Assembly: GCA_022072055.1 (NCBI GenBank) | Contig: JAJVIK010000001.1 | Coordinates: 192,953-256,952, forward strand | Direction: 5' to 3' | Length of the DNA stretch: 64,000 nt | DNA from: a bacterium | Lineage (GTDB): Bacteria > Hinthialibacterota > Hinthialibacteria > OLB16 | Shown: positions 35,596-44,181 of the stretch, in pieces | Layout: the number at the start of each line of letters is the position of its first letter | Position numbering within the stretch: the stretch's first letter is position 1 | The notes under the pieces: generated by a model | The model's database searches: none | The model's input: the letters and a program-made list of their open reading frames with translations, nothing else | What the model was told of the DNA's origin: nothing | Program-made: the position numbers and the translations under genes

Positions 35596-36186
35596 ATGAA
35601 GGGTGCAGGCCATTTGGGGGTTTTGGGGGCCGTGCTGGCAGGCGGAAAGAGCCGCCGGATGGGGGTTCCCAAAGAGGGCGTGGTCCTGGCGGATGGCAGG
35701 GCCATGATCGAGCATGTCCTCGATTCCCTGCGTCCGGTGTGCGGGCGGCTTGCGGTGGTGGGGGAGTGTCGCGGCTGGCGGATTCCCTCGGAGATTCCCC
35801 ACATTCCGGACCTCGAACCTGGGCAGGGACCACTGGGAGGAATCGAGGCCTTGCTCGCCAGCGGTCTGGCGGGGTCCTATCTGGTGGTCACCTGCGACCA
35901 ACCCTTGCTCAAGCCGGAGCTGCTGAAACGGCTGATCGAAAAAGCCGCGGGGGGCGGCCCGGTTTTCATCCGGCCATTCGCGGGACGAGAGCTGGATCCC
36001 TTTCCCGGGGTTTTTCCGGACGTTTGGCTCCCGGCGATACATGCCGCGCTGGAGGAGGGGAGGCGCGGAGTCCGCGAATTCCTTCTCTCCCAGGCTGTCG
36101 AATGGGTGGAGGTCTCCGAGGCCGAGGTCGACCGGATTCGGAGTTTCAACAGCCCGGAAGAGGTCGCTGAACTTCGGAAGCGGTGA
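35596..36186 (+). CDS. mobA: Molybdenum cofactor guanylyltransferase
   Basis: The 196-residue protein has the nucleotidyltransferase signature L-A-G-G-K-S-R-R-M-G at about 14-23, the G-P-L-G-G-I motif, and V-V-T-C-D-Q-P-L as the metal-binding aspartate region. MobA transfers GMP to molybdopterin to make the bis-MGD form used by DMSO-reductase-family enzymes. The usual G-x-D-K that follows the first motif is G-V-P-K here. No moa or moe gene is adjacent. It is a stand-alone gene, divergent from the aminotransferase across 77 bases. Confidence 0.88.
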   Translation: MKGAGHLGVLGAVLAGGKSRRMGVPKEGVVLADGRAMIEHVLDSLRPVCGRLAVVGECRGWRIPSEIPHIPDLEPGQGPLGGIEALLASGLAGSYLVVTCDQPLLKPELLKRLIEKAAGGGPVFIRPFAGRELDPFPGVFPDVWLPAIHAALEEGRRGVREFLLSQAVEWVEVSEAEVDRIRSFNSPEEVAELRKR

Positions 36187-36211
36187 CACCTGAGCGAGGA
36201 TTTGTGATAGT
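36183..36211 (+). promoter_or_regulatory. Promoter for cmk
   Basis: GTGACA at 36183-36188 and GATAGT at 36206-36211 are 17 bases apart. The -35 overlaps the mobA stop codon. Transcription would start about nine bases before the cmk ATG at 36227, giving a very short leader that holds AGG. Confidence 0.45.
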
Positions 36212-36226
36212 CTTCCCAGGTCAGCC

Positions 36227-36922
36227 ATGATTGTCGCCATAGATGGACCGGTGGGCGTGGGGAAGAGCACGGTGGCTCGGGCGGTCGCCGAACAGATGGG
36301 CTTCCTGCACATTGACACGGGGGCCATGTACCGCGCGCTCGCGTTGCGCTGCCTCGAGGAGGATCTCGACCCGGATGATCCTCAAGCGATGGGCGAGATG
36401 GCGGCGTTTACCCAGGTTCGTCTGGAGCCATCCCCAAGGGGCCCGAAGGTCCACTTGAATTCACATGATGTCACCGAGGCGATCCGCTCGCCCGAGGTGA
36501 CCGCGCTGGTTTCCAAGGTCTCCGCGCATCCCGGCCTTCGCGAGATTGTGGTCCACCGTCAGCGTCTCATGGCGGAGCACGGAAGCGTGGTCATGGAAGG
36601 GCGCGACATCGGCACGGTGGTGTTTCCCCGCGCGGATGTGAAAATCTATCTGGATGCCAGTCTGGACGCGCGTGTCAGGCGTCGCGCTGGGGATTATGAA
36701 GCGCGTGGCACCCCCTGGTCATTCGAGGAAATCCGCCAGTCTGTCCTGGCGCGCGATGATTATGACAAGAATCGCGAGGTCAGCCCGCTCCGTGTCGCCG
36801 ACGACGCCTTGGTGGTGGACACCACCGAGCTTTCCTTCGAGGAGGTTGTCGCGCGGATCGTGAAGATCATCCGCGACAAGATCCGCGAAAAGCGCTCGGC
36901 GGAGAAGAAGCGGAAGGGATAG
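36227..36922 (+). CDS. cmk: Cytidylate kinase
   Basis: The 231-residue protein has the P-loop G-P-V-G-V-G-K-S-T at 7-15, I-D-T-G-A-M-Y-R-A (CMP-binding), and G-R-D-I-G-T-V-V-F-P. These fit the Cmk family, which phosphorylates CMP and dCMP. The common form is G-P-A-G-A-G-K-S-T, so two Ala positions are Val here. The C-terminus is a basic tail of about 15 residues. It is close to mobA, but the unit more often sits with rpsA or plsC, which are absent. The stop is 14 bases from the end of the convergent ligase gene. Confidence 0.96.
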   Translation: MIVAIDGPVGVGKSTVARAVAEQMGFLHIDTGAMYRALALRCLEEDLDPDDPQAMGEMAAFTQVRLEPSPRGPKVHLNSHDVTEAIRSPEVTALVSKVSAHPGLREIVVHRQRLMAEHGSVVMEGRDIGTVVFPRADVKIYLDASLDARVRRRAGDYEARGTPWSFEEIRQSVLARDDYDKNREVSPLRVADDALVVDTTELSFEEVVARIVKIIRDKIREKRSAEKKRKG

Positions 36923-36935
36923 TCTCCCAGGGGCC

Positions 36936-38960
36936 TCAGGGCATCGGTTTTTCCGGAACTCGGAAACGTTCCGCGCGTTCCGTCAATCTTGCCGCGTCCT
37001 CGTGTCTTCCCAACAATCGGTTGAGCCTCGCCGCTTCCTCCAAGTACCCCGCCCAACAGGGGTTGTACAACAGTTTCCCTTCGACCGCTCCGAGAGTGAC
37101 CCTTGGATCGCGCGCGAGACGCCCATACTCCTCCCAGCCATCGAAGAGGGCGATTCCGTGACGGTAATTCCCGGCCATGCGGAGCTGAACGAGAGCGGTC
37201 TCGAGATCGTTTTGGGCCAGGGCCACTGAGGCGCGATACAGGAGGGCATCGTGGGTTTCGAGCAGTGGGTAGCGAATCGAATCCAAAGCCTCGGCGGCAA
37301 GTGAAAGTGACGCGGAGGCGCGCGCCGGCTCCGCCGCCGAGAGGCCGCGCCGGTATTCCTCGAAGCCGAACTTCAGTCGTTGCTGATCGCGAAGCCCCAC
37401 CGACCCCGCGCTCACCAGTCCGGCGGCGAGGATCCCTGTCAGAAGGCGCTGACCGAAGCGCATGGGAGCGGCGGGCGCGCTCCCCCTCGCGCGCGTGGCG
37501 CTGAGGATCGCGAGACAGCCGATCGCCAGGAAGCTCGGCTGCGGCTGACGCAAGGGGAAATCCACCAGCGAGTGAAACAAGATCAGCAAGAGGCAGGTCC
37601 ACGCGGCCCAGACCATGGGACTGTGCGCCGCCAGGGGCGGCGAGTGACCGTGCGGGCGGCGAATCCCCAGCCAAATTGCGCTCGCAACCAACCACGCGAA
37701 AGTCAGCATCCCGAGCGCGCCGGTCTCGGCGAGAATCTGGAGCGGATCGCTGTGCGCCTGGGGAACCAGACCGACTGAGGGACGATCATGCGGATGGTCC
37801 CGCTGGCGATAAACCTCCCCCTGGTAAAGGTTGTGGAGATTATAGTACCGGCCATATCCGATCCCCCGCAGCGGATGATCCTTCACCATCAGGCCGGTGG
37901 TCCGCCAGATGAACCGCCGCGCGCCGAAGCCACCCTTCCAGCGCGGCGAATCGAGAGCTTCCCGAACCAGCCCCTCCGGATGATTGGGGATTCCCCAAGG
38001 CAGAAGCAGGGTCCCCCAGACGAAAAGCAGCGCCCCCAGCGCGGCAAGCGTGATTCCCCGTTGCACCTTGGAGCGGACGGCAAACGCGACCAGCGCGAGA
38101 AGAGCCGACGCTCCCACAGTGAAAATCAAGATCCGAGAGGCGGAGGCGAGCGACTCGCTCAGGAGCGCGCGGAGCAACACGAAAAGCCCCGCCGAGATCG
38201 AGTATGCCGCCGCGGCTCGCCTCCAAGGGCGAAGCTCTCCTCCCGTCGGAAAGAACGCGGCCGCCAGGGGAAGCATGACAAAAAGCCCGAGCCATGCCCC
38301 CACGGTGAACACGGTGGTGAGGGCATACAGGAAGATCATCCCGACTCCGGCCCATGCGATCCGCGCGAAACGAGAGGCCCCGCTTGCCCACCAACGCGCG
38401 AGAACGACCGGGAGCAGATAGACCAGATATCCCCCAACCTCGTTTGGGTTTCCGAGGGTGGAGGAAAGGTGGAAGCGCCAATCCGAAACCGGTTCAGCGC
38501 CCCACCGGAAAATTCCCCAGTCCTGAAGAATCGCGAGCGCTCCCACCAGCGCGCCACCCACGGCAAAGGCTCCAAGCAGATGTCCGGCTTGGCGGACGGA
38601 CTCCTCCCTTGTCCTTGACCCGAAGGAAGCAATCAGCAGGCGGAAGACCAGATAGCCAAGCGGAAGCCGCAACCACAAGGCAAGCGTGACATCCCAATCG
38701 GGCGCCCGCCATCTCCAGGCAAAGAGGGTGGCCGCGAGGCAGGCGAGGATGGGAGTATCGAGCGGTATCCGGGGCTGCCGGATGGAAACCCCATTCCAGC
38801 AGGCGATGGCCAAGAGCAGCCCGGTCCACGCCATGAGGAAGAACCACTTGGGTTCATGGAAGCTGTCGTAGGCGGGGGCCCAGACGATGAGCGGGAAAAC
38901 CACCGCGAAGAGCAGCCAAAGCGGCCTGCCATCCACTCGGGTCGTAAATGGGCGAGTCAT
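36936..38960 (-). CDS. O-antigen-ligase-like (Wzy_C) membrane protein with C-terminal TPR-like region
   Basis: I chose the ATG at 38960, where the start codon overlaps the upstream stop (ATGA). The 674-residue product has about a dozen membrane segments. The large periplasmic loop carries Q-A-H-S-D-P-L-Q-I-L-A-E-T-G, the motif of WaaL/Wzy_C O-antigen ligases and polymerases. The last 150 residues form an Ala/Leu-rich helical TPR-like domain (A-R-L-N-R-L-L-G-R-H-E-D-A-A-R), seen in PglL-type oligosaccharyltransferases too. It should join a lipid-linked glycan to lipid A, another glycan or protein. It is translated in step with the DUF2723 gene. Confidence 0.85.
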   Translation of the reverse strand: MTRPFTTRVDGRPLWLLFAVVFPLIVWAPAYDSFHEPKWFFLMAWTGLLLAIACWNGVSIRQPRIPLDTPILACLAATLFAWRWRAPDWDVTLALWLRLPLGYLVFRLLIASFGSRTREESVRQAGHLLGAFAVGGALVGALAILQDWGIFRWGAEPVSDWRFHLSSTLGNPNEVGGYLVYLLPVVLARWWASGASRFARIAWAGVGMIFLYALTTVFTVGAWLGLFVMLPLAAAFFPTGGELRPWRRAAAAYSISAGLFVLLRALLSESLASASRILIFTVGASALLALVAFAVRSKVQRGITLAALGALLFVWGTLLLPWGIPNHPEGLVREALDSPRWKGGFGARRFIWRTTGLMVKDHPLRGIGYGRYYNLHNLYQGEVYRQRDHPHDRPSVGLVPQAHSDPLQILAETGALGMLTFAWLVASAIWLGIRRPHGHSPPLAAHSPMVWAAWTCLLLILFHSLVDFPLRQPQPSFLAIGCLAILSATRARGSAPAAPMRFGQRLLTGILAAGLVSAGSVGLRDQQRLKFGFEEYRRGLSAAEPARASASLSLAAEALDSIRYPLLETHDALLYRASVALAQNDLETALVQLRMAGNYRHGIALFDGWEEYGRLARDPRVTLGAVEGKLLYNPCWAGYLEEAARLNRLLGRHEDAARLTERAERFRVPEKPMP

Positions 38961-40819
38961 GGTCCATTTTCCATGGCCTCGTTCTGAAGCTCCAGACGGT
39001 AGAGCTTCCCGGAGGGAACCGGCATTCGATCGAGGTCCGAATGCCCTTCGGTCAGAATCGGCACGCGCAAGCATTCCCGCCACTCGACCGGTCGCGGAAG
39101 GTATCGCTCCAGCTCCTGGAACAATCCGGTCAGATAGAGCGGCCGCTCCTCGAAAGATGGAAACAGCCGCTCCACCATGAGGAGCGCCAGAGTGTGCCGG
39201 TTCTCCAGGAAGATTCGGCCCCCCACCTTGTAGATCCGGGTGAGCGGGGCCGTGGGGCGCGGGGTGGCCGCCTCAAGAAACTCGGTAAGAATCTTTTCCT
39301 CCAAGGGAACTCGATCGGTCCCCTTCGCGAGCATCTGAAAGAAATCGGAATGGATCCCTTCCCGAAGCAGGGTCTTCTCATACCAGGGGGAAGTGAAGAA
39401 CCCCTCGGAGAGCAGGGCGACGCGCGCGCCGCGTCGGGCCACCTCCTTGTGATAAAGGAGCGGGAAATAGGTGTAGTCCACCGGTTCTTGGGCGCGCGCG
39501 GGGACCGCGATCAAGACCGCTCCGGGCGGGGGTTGATCGAGGGTCCTTCGGGCGAGACGTTCGGGCAGCTCAAGCAGATAAGGGGAGGGACCCTCGATCG
39601 CGCGGAGCCGCCAGGATACGGAAAGGAGCGCCAGCGCCACCAGTGTCCACGGGAGCATCGGTGTCTTGGAGCGCGCCCATTCCAGAGCCGCTCCCCATCC
39701 GACCCCAGCGGCGAGAGCCCAAACCAACAACGGTAGAAGGTGAAAATCGGCCTGGTCGGCGACATGGTATTGGGCGATGAAAACGGTCGGGAGAGCCCAG
39801 GCGGCGAGTCCGGACCCAAAGGCTCGTCTGGCGACCGTCGCCGAGTGTCCCACTCCGAGAAATGCCATCCCAAGGGAGAGTCCGAGGGCGCTCCAGAGAA
39901 TCCCGGGAACCCCTGTGAGGCTTTCCAGGGTGAGGCGGATCGGGCTTGGGGAAAACCCCTGCTCGTGCGCCATCCACTCCTTGACCCGAAGGATTTCCTG
40001 GTCGGTCCGAAACTGGTGGGCGGAGAAGACTTTCCAGAGGTTTCCGAAGGTCGAAGGGTCCTCCCAGTTGAGCGGAATGTCGGAGCGCGCGCGGAGCCAA
40101 AGGACCAGATACGGTCCGAAAACGGCAAGGCCAAAGAGGGCCGCGGCGGCGGGGAAGAGGCGCCGCGGCGGGTTCCAGGTCCTGAGTGATCCCGCGAGCC
40201 AAAGGGCCAAGCCGGGAAGGAGGAAGACCAGCAGGCGGTGATGCCCCAGCGCAAGTCCGGCCAGGAGGGCCACCATCAGGAGCCCTCGTTCCGAAGGCTG
40301 TGAGACAAACCGCGCTCCAAGGAAGAGACAGCTTGCCGCAAGCAGGAGAGAAAAGGCATACACTTCCGTGGTGACCGCCTGACGGATCACCAAGGGGGAA
40401 AGGGCGAACGCAAGGAGTCCCAACCGCCATCCGATACCCTTCCAGTGGTTTTCTTTCTCGATTGGAATCATCCGGAACAAGAGTCCGAACGCGAGGAGGG
40501 CGCAAGCCGCCGAAAACAGGTTCCCCTTGAAGGCGACGGAGCCTAGCGGCAGGCAACCGAAAGTCTTGAGGGCCAGGAGATAGAGCGGATACCCGGTGGG
40601 ATGGGCGACTCCATCGCGCCAGGCGGCGGTGAGCAGTTCGGGGCCGTCGCCCCAGCTGATGAATGGGCGAATATGCCCGGAGAAAACAGTCGCGAGAAGG
40701 GCGAGCAGAAGGGAGTCCAGCAGGGCTTGAGCACGTTCGGTAATTCCACAGTCTCCGCTTCGTCTCAGCTGGCTTGATCGGCGGGGTCGTCCTTCAACCA
40801 CTTTGCATTCTCTGGGCAA
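38957..40819 (-). CDS. DUF2723-family GT-C-like membrane protein
   Basis: The frame is open to 41017, but an intrinsic terminator at 40878-40903 lies inside that extension, so the real start is downstream of it. A TTG at 40819, with AGGA upstream, and a GTG at 40801 are candidates; I use 40819 (620 residues). The hallmark is W-G-D-G-P-E-L-L-T-A-A followed by G-V-A-H-P-T-G-Y-P-L-Y, the DUF2723 (TMEM260-like) signature. The first acidic residue after helix 1 is the expected catalytic site. About ten membrane segments and a soluble C-terminus follow. The eukaryotic relative TMEM260 is an O-mannosyltransferase; the bacterial substrate is unknown. Confidence 0.82.
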   Translation of the reverse strand: MPRECKVVEGRPRRSSQLRRSGDCGITERAQALLDSLLLALLATVFSGHIRPFISWGDGPELLTAAWRDGVAHPTGYPLYLLALKTFGCLPLGSVAFKGNLFSAACALLAFGLLFRMIPIEKENHWKGIGWRLGLLAFALSPLVIRQAVTTEVYAFSLLLAASCLFLGARFVSQPSERGLLMVALLAGLALGHHRLLVFLLPGLALWLAGSLRTWNPPRRLFPAAAALFGLAVFGPYLVLWLRARSDIPLNWEDPSTFGNLWKVFSAHQFRTDQEILRVKEWMAHEQGFSPSPIRLTLESLTGVPGILWSALGLSLGMAFLGVGHSATVARRAFGSGLAAWALPTVFIAQYHVADQADFHLLPLLVWALAAGVGWGAALEWARSKTPMLPWTLVALALLSVSWRLRAIEGPSPYLLELPERLARRTLDQPPPGAVLIAVPARAQEPVDYTYFPLLYHKEVARRGARVALLSEGFFTSPWYEKTLLREGIHSDFFQMLAKGTDRVPLEEKILTEFLEAATPRPTAPLTRIYKVGGRIFLENRHTLALLMVERLFPSFEERPLYLTGLFQELERYLPRPVEWRECLRVPILTEGHSDLDRMPVPSGKLYRLELQNEAMENGP

Positions 40820-40877
40820 TATCTCATTTACTTCCTGAAATGATATGGTCGAGTCTCCCAAAAGGGAATGCTTGAGG

Positions 40878-40903
40878 AAAAAAATGGGGGGCTGTGGCCC
40901 CCC
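40878..40903 (-). terminator. Intrinsic terminator after the 41008-42084 gene
   Basis: On the minus strand a seven-pair stem GGGGGGC/GCCCCCC (40903-40897 and 40892-40886) with a four-base loop is followed by A and seven T residues. It lies about 105 bases past the stop of the secreted twin-domain protein. Confidence 0.9.
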
Positions 40904-41007
40904 GCTCAGACTACTCGTTGTTGAACTCCGTTTCGATTCAGTCCGACCTTCGATGATGCAAGGCAGCCCCCAGTGAGGAAATCCACCCAATCTGAGAACC
41001 TGGCGCG

Positions 41008-42084
41008 TCAGTCCCAAAATGCCCTGACATAGAGGTCGTAAATCCTGATGTAACGACCCCCCGCCGTTCCATCAGGAGTGAGGAGGACCTCCATATCATT
41101 GAACTGGGTAGAAGTCCATTTCCCGGACGATTTGGTGAATGTAACGGAATACCAATTGGGTATCGTGGAAAGCCCTACGGTCTGGGGGGTTACGGAATCG
41201 CTTGGAATACTCAGCCCAATTTCCAGTGGTTCAACAACCGAGTTGGATTCCATTCCATAGAACACGACCTCAATCCGCTTGACATCAGACCGACATGCGT
41301 TCGATTCGCTGAGAGGGTCCACTTCGTAGGCTTGCGTGACAAGTTCATCGTCCGCACCATTGGCCTCAATATAGGTTGCTGTGCTGGGGGTGGAACCCTC
41401 GTGTCGGAATTTGCCTTTGTTGATGTTGCTCGCACTGTTTACAGACCAATCTCCTGTCCCATCATCCCCAATTACGGTCGGTCTCCTGTACTCAGGGAAG
41501 ATTGGGCGAACATAAAGAGCCTCAATACTGATTGCCTCAGAAGTCAATAGGCTGGGTCCAGATACCAGCGACACTGCAAGGTAATTCAAATCATCCCGAG
41601 TCCAGTATCCCGACCCCTTATTGAAAATGGCTGTGTCCCAACCTTCAGTGGTGCTCATATCGACCTCTTGCTCGCTCTGCCAGCTCCCTACATAAAGGTT
41701 CACCCAAGGATCGTCAACGTCATTTGAGCTGAGGCTTCCGCGGATCAGAACCTCGATGGAATTGGACTCAGCATGTTCCGCAGGATATCCGGGATCACCA
41801 ATAAGGTAGCTCTGGTACACCTCCTCATCCGCCGGTCCAGTCGCTTCAGCATGGCCATCATCAGCGTCATTGCTCGGATAGGTCACGTCGTCGTCAACCA
41901 GGGTGTATTCACAGGTAGTCCAATCACAGCCACCGAGGCATCCGCATTCAGCCACAGGACGGAGCTCTTCATCACACATGGCACCCGCCCTTACAGTTCC
42001 TAGCGCCAATACCACACATACGACCAGAACGGCCACACCCGGCGGAAACCAACCTGAACTGCGCATCCTTGTGCTTCTCGACAT
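41008..42084 (-). CDS. Secreted protein with Cys-rich N-terminus and two tandem homologous domains
   Basis: The 358-residue protein has a signal peptide (about 1-35). A short Cys-rich stretch with five Cys follows (C-D-E-E-L through C-E-Y). Two homologous beta-rich domains come next, at about 62-195 and 205-358. Both carry I-E-V near the middle, W-x-x-x-x-F-x-K-x-S-G-x-W-T, and a closing L-Y-V-R. The repeats imply an ancient tandem duplication; I do not know the family. The start has AAAGGAG eight bases before the ATG. The gene is AT-richer than its neighbours and ends at a strong terminator, so it is expressed as a unit and may have been acquired. Confidence 0.75.
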   Translation of the reverse strand: MSRSTRMRSSGWFPPGVAVLVVCVVLALGTVRAGAMCDEELRPVAECGCLGGCDWTTCEYTLVDDDVTYPSNDADDGHAEATGPADEEVYQSYLIGDPGYPAEHAESNSIEVLIRGSLSSNDVDDPWVNLYVGSWQSEQEVDMSTTEGWDTAIFNKGSGYWTRDDLNYLAVSLVSGPSLLTSEAISIEALYVRPIFPEYRRPTVIGDDGTGDWSVNSASNINKGKFRHEGSTPSTATYIEANGADDELVTQAYEVDPLSESNACRSDVKRIEVVFYGMESNSVVEPLEIGLSIPSDSVTPQTVGLSTIPNWYSVTFTKSSGKWTSTQFNDMEVLLTPDGTAGGRYIRIYDLYVRAFWD

Positions 42085-42257
42085 CGGACAGGCTCCTTTC
42101 AGTTACTAGAGTGAGTTCTTGCAATCAACCACTACGAGCTACTGTGAACACGACGCTATTCTCGATGTCAATAGACTGCACACCCTTCTGAGGAGGGAGG
42201 ATGCTTACGTTTTCGATTCCATCAAACCGAGATTGAGGAGATTTGTCGTTATAGGCA

Positions 42258-44063
42258 TCAACGTAGATAATCGTCGGGCATGAGCATCCGAACCGCTCCA
42301 ATTGACGCATCTTCAAGACCTGATTCTCTCAGCAATTCACCTCTGAGCCTCGCCTTTTCTTCCACCTGCCGACGTAAATGCAGGTTTACGGTTATCTCGG
42401 CAGAACTGCCTGAGAGGGATCGTTGATCTGGCCCATTAGCTTCCACAACCTTGGCAGCGACCACCCTCCCAAGATGGCGAAACGGACGGGGTGTCCAAGT
42501 CCCCACAGGCAAGGCGAGGATCGTGTCCCAAATGGGTTTCGGGTAGCGTGACCCGACGATAAGGGGAGGAGTGACACCGCCACGAGATGTTTCTTCGCCC
42601 TTGGACCACTTCCTCACCACCTCTTCCTCCGGGGTACCTGCCTGAATCTCCACTAGGGCCTGAAGAGCTTTCTCCTCCGCCTCCCGTAACGCAAACTCCA
42701 TCTCCGAGGGCCGCGTCGCGTCGCGTGGTTGAACTGCAATCTCCCGCAAGATGTATTGAGGCTTGGTCTTGAAGTCCTCAAGGTGGGCTTCGTAGTACTC
42801 CCTCACTTCGGTGGCTGAGATCGGCGGGAGCGCAGCAATTCGTGTCTTGAGTTCATGTTGAAACAGCAGCTTACCGAGGAGCGCCAGTCGATCCATGCGA
42901 TAGCGCTGTTCATAGGTGGCATCGGAAGTGAATCCTTGCCGAGCAGCATCTTGACGGATCAGCTCCGGGAGGAGGACCCTTTCTACGAGGTGAGTCCTGT
43001 AGGTCTCCAGAAGCCGCTCTCGAGGTTGTTCGTCGTCGATCACACCAAGGGGGCGAATCTTGAGGAGGTCGCGCAAGTCTTTGAAGGCGATCTTTAGGGG
43101 CCCGGCCTCGCCTAATGGTGCGGCGTCGTTCACGCCCTCCATGGTGGCCGACGCGACAAACGCCGCAAGTGTGTCTCCGCGCACTTTGAGAGTTTCCGAG
43201 GCACGGAGACGCGCACGCAACCCGATCAAATTGTCGTGCGTCTTCCGGTATTTCAGGGTTTCTAAAATGGAGGGTGCGGCTTCCTCCAGGGAAAGCAGCC
43301 TCGGAGCTTCCTTGGTCTCCAACCGCAGAATATGGAACCCGAACTTGGTGGGAATCACATCGCTGACCTCGCCCGGTTCGAGCGCCATGGCGGCCTCCTC
43401 CAAGGCGCGCGACAGTTTCCCCAAGGAGTGAGGTCCCGAAACCTGAAAGGCGCTGGTCGGGGAACCCGTGGCCCATGTTGCGGCCGCGAGGAAGTCCTCA
43501 AGCGGGACTTCGCCATCGCCCGGTTTCTTATCCCCCAACATCTTTGCAAGGGTCTCGCGCGCCTTGCGTTCCAGGTCTTTTCGGCAGGATTCGGCCTCGC
43601 ACCGCGTGGCGTCGAAAAAGACTCGCCGGATGCTGAAACTCCCCACCCGCGCGAAATTGGCTCGATGCTCCCGGTAGTACCTCTCGATTTCCTCGGGGGA
43701 GGGATCCTCAGCCGGACGGAGAACCTCTTCAATCAGTCGATTCTCACTCTCTCCACACTCCAGCCCCCACAGTCCCCAGCGCACCTCCGGCAACTTTTCC
43801 CAGCTCGCGAATTGGACCTCCGCCTTGGCGGCCAAGAGACGGTGGATAGAAAAGTCCTCCAATATTTCGCTCGGACTGGGCAGGTTCGGACGCATCCGTT
43901 TCAAGTCCTCAAACCGGGCGCGAACATAGAGGTGATAATCCTGATCGTAGATCGGTCCCAGCCGGTCCCGAGCAAGAGGCGGCGGCTCGCCTTCGGCCAC
44001 TCCTGAAATGCCATGAGAGAGGCTCAGAATGAGAGTGAGCAGAAGCGAGGAGAGTGGGTTCAT
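42258..44063 (-). CDS. Exported peptidyl-prolyl cis-trans isomerase (parvulin/SurA-PrsA type) with two PPIase-like domains
   Basis: The ATG at 44063 has GGAG nine bases before it and directly begins a signal peptide; the ATG at 44078 has no such site. The product has 601 residues. Residues about 160-275 show a parvulin-like rotamase domain (F-S-I-R-R-V-F-F, then I-P-T-K-F-G-F-H-I-L-R-L). Residues about 435-545 show a second (Y-I-L-R-E-I-A-V, W-S-K-G-E-E, A-A-K-V-V). Between them is a helical chaperone-like region. This fits the SurA/PrsA plan for folding envelope proteins. The C-terminus past residue 560 is charged and helical. Confidence 0.85.
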   Translation of the reverse strand: MNPLSSLLLTLILSLSHGISGVAEGEPPPLARDRLGPIYDQDYHLYVRARFEDLKRMRPNLPSPSEILEDFSIHRLLAAKAEVQFASWEKLPEVRWGLWGLECGESENRLIEEVLRPAEDPSPEEIERYYREHRANFARVGSFSIRRVFFDATRCEAESCRKDLERKARETLAKMLGDKKPGDGEVPLEDFLAAATWATGSPTSAFQVSGPHSLGKLSRALEEAAMALEPGEVSDVIPTKFGFHILRLETKEAPRLLSLEEAAPSILETLKYRKTHDNLIGLRARLRASETLKVRGDTLAAFVASATMEGVNDAAPLGEAGPLKIAFKDLRDLLKIRPLGVIDDEQPRERLLETYRTHLVERVLLPELIRQDAARQGFTSDATYEQRYRMDRLALLGKLLFQHELKTRIAALPPISATEVREYYEAHLEDFKTKPQYILREIAVQPRDATRPSEMEFALREAEEKALQALVEIQAGTPEEEVVRKWSKGEETSRGGVTPPLIVGSRYPKPIWDTILALPVGTWTPRPFRHLGRVVAAKVVEANGPDQRSLSGSSAEITVNLHLRRQVEEKARLRGELLRESGLEDASIGAVRMLMPDDYLR

Positions 44064-44117
44064 CGCGGGAAGCTCCATCGGAGGCGATTCCTGTCAAACA
44101 TAGCAGATGAACCGGGC

Positions 44118-44159
44118 AAAAAACAAACCGGGGTCGGTGGATGGCTCCCTCGACCCCGG
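44118..44159 (-). terminator. Intrinsic terminator after the 44182-45948 gene
   Basis: On the minus strand a perfect nine-pair stem CCGGGGTCG/CGACCCCGG (44159-44151 and 44136-44128) with a 14-base loop is followed by TTTGTTTTTT. It is 22 bases after the stop of the secreted protein and ahead of the parvulin gene. Confidence 0.9.
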
Positions 44160-44181
44160 CGAGTACCGTCAGGATTCAGGC

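Noticed and set aside
42125-42316. Small minus-strand frame of 63 codons between the parvulin and twin-domain genes
   Set aside because: It overlaps the parvulin 3' end by 59 bases, has no ribosome binding site and no recognisable family. It could be a gene remnant, but I cannot support it as a gene.
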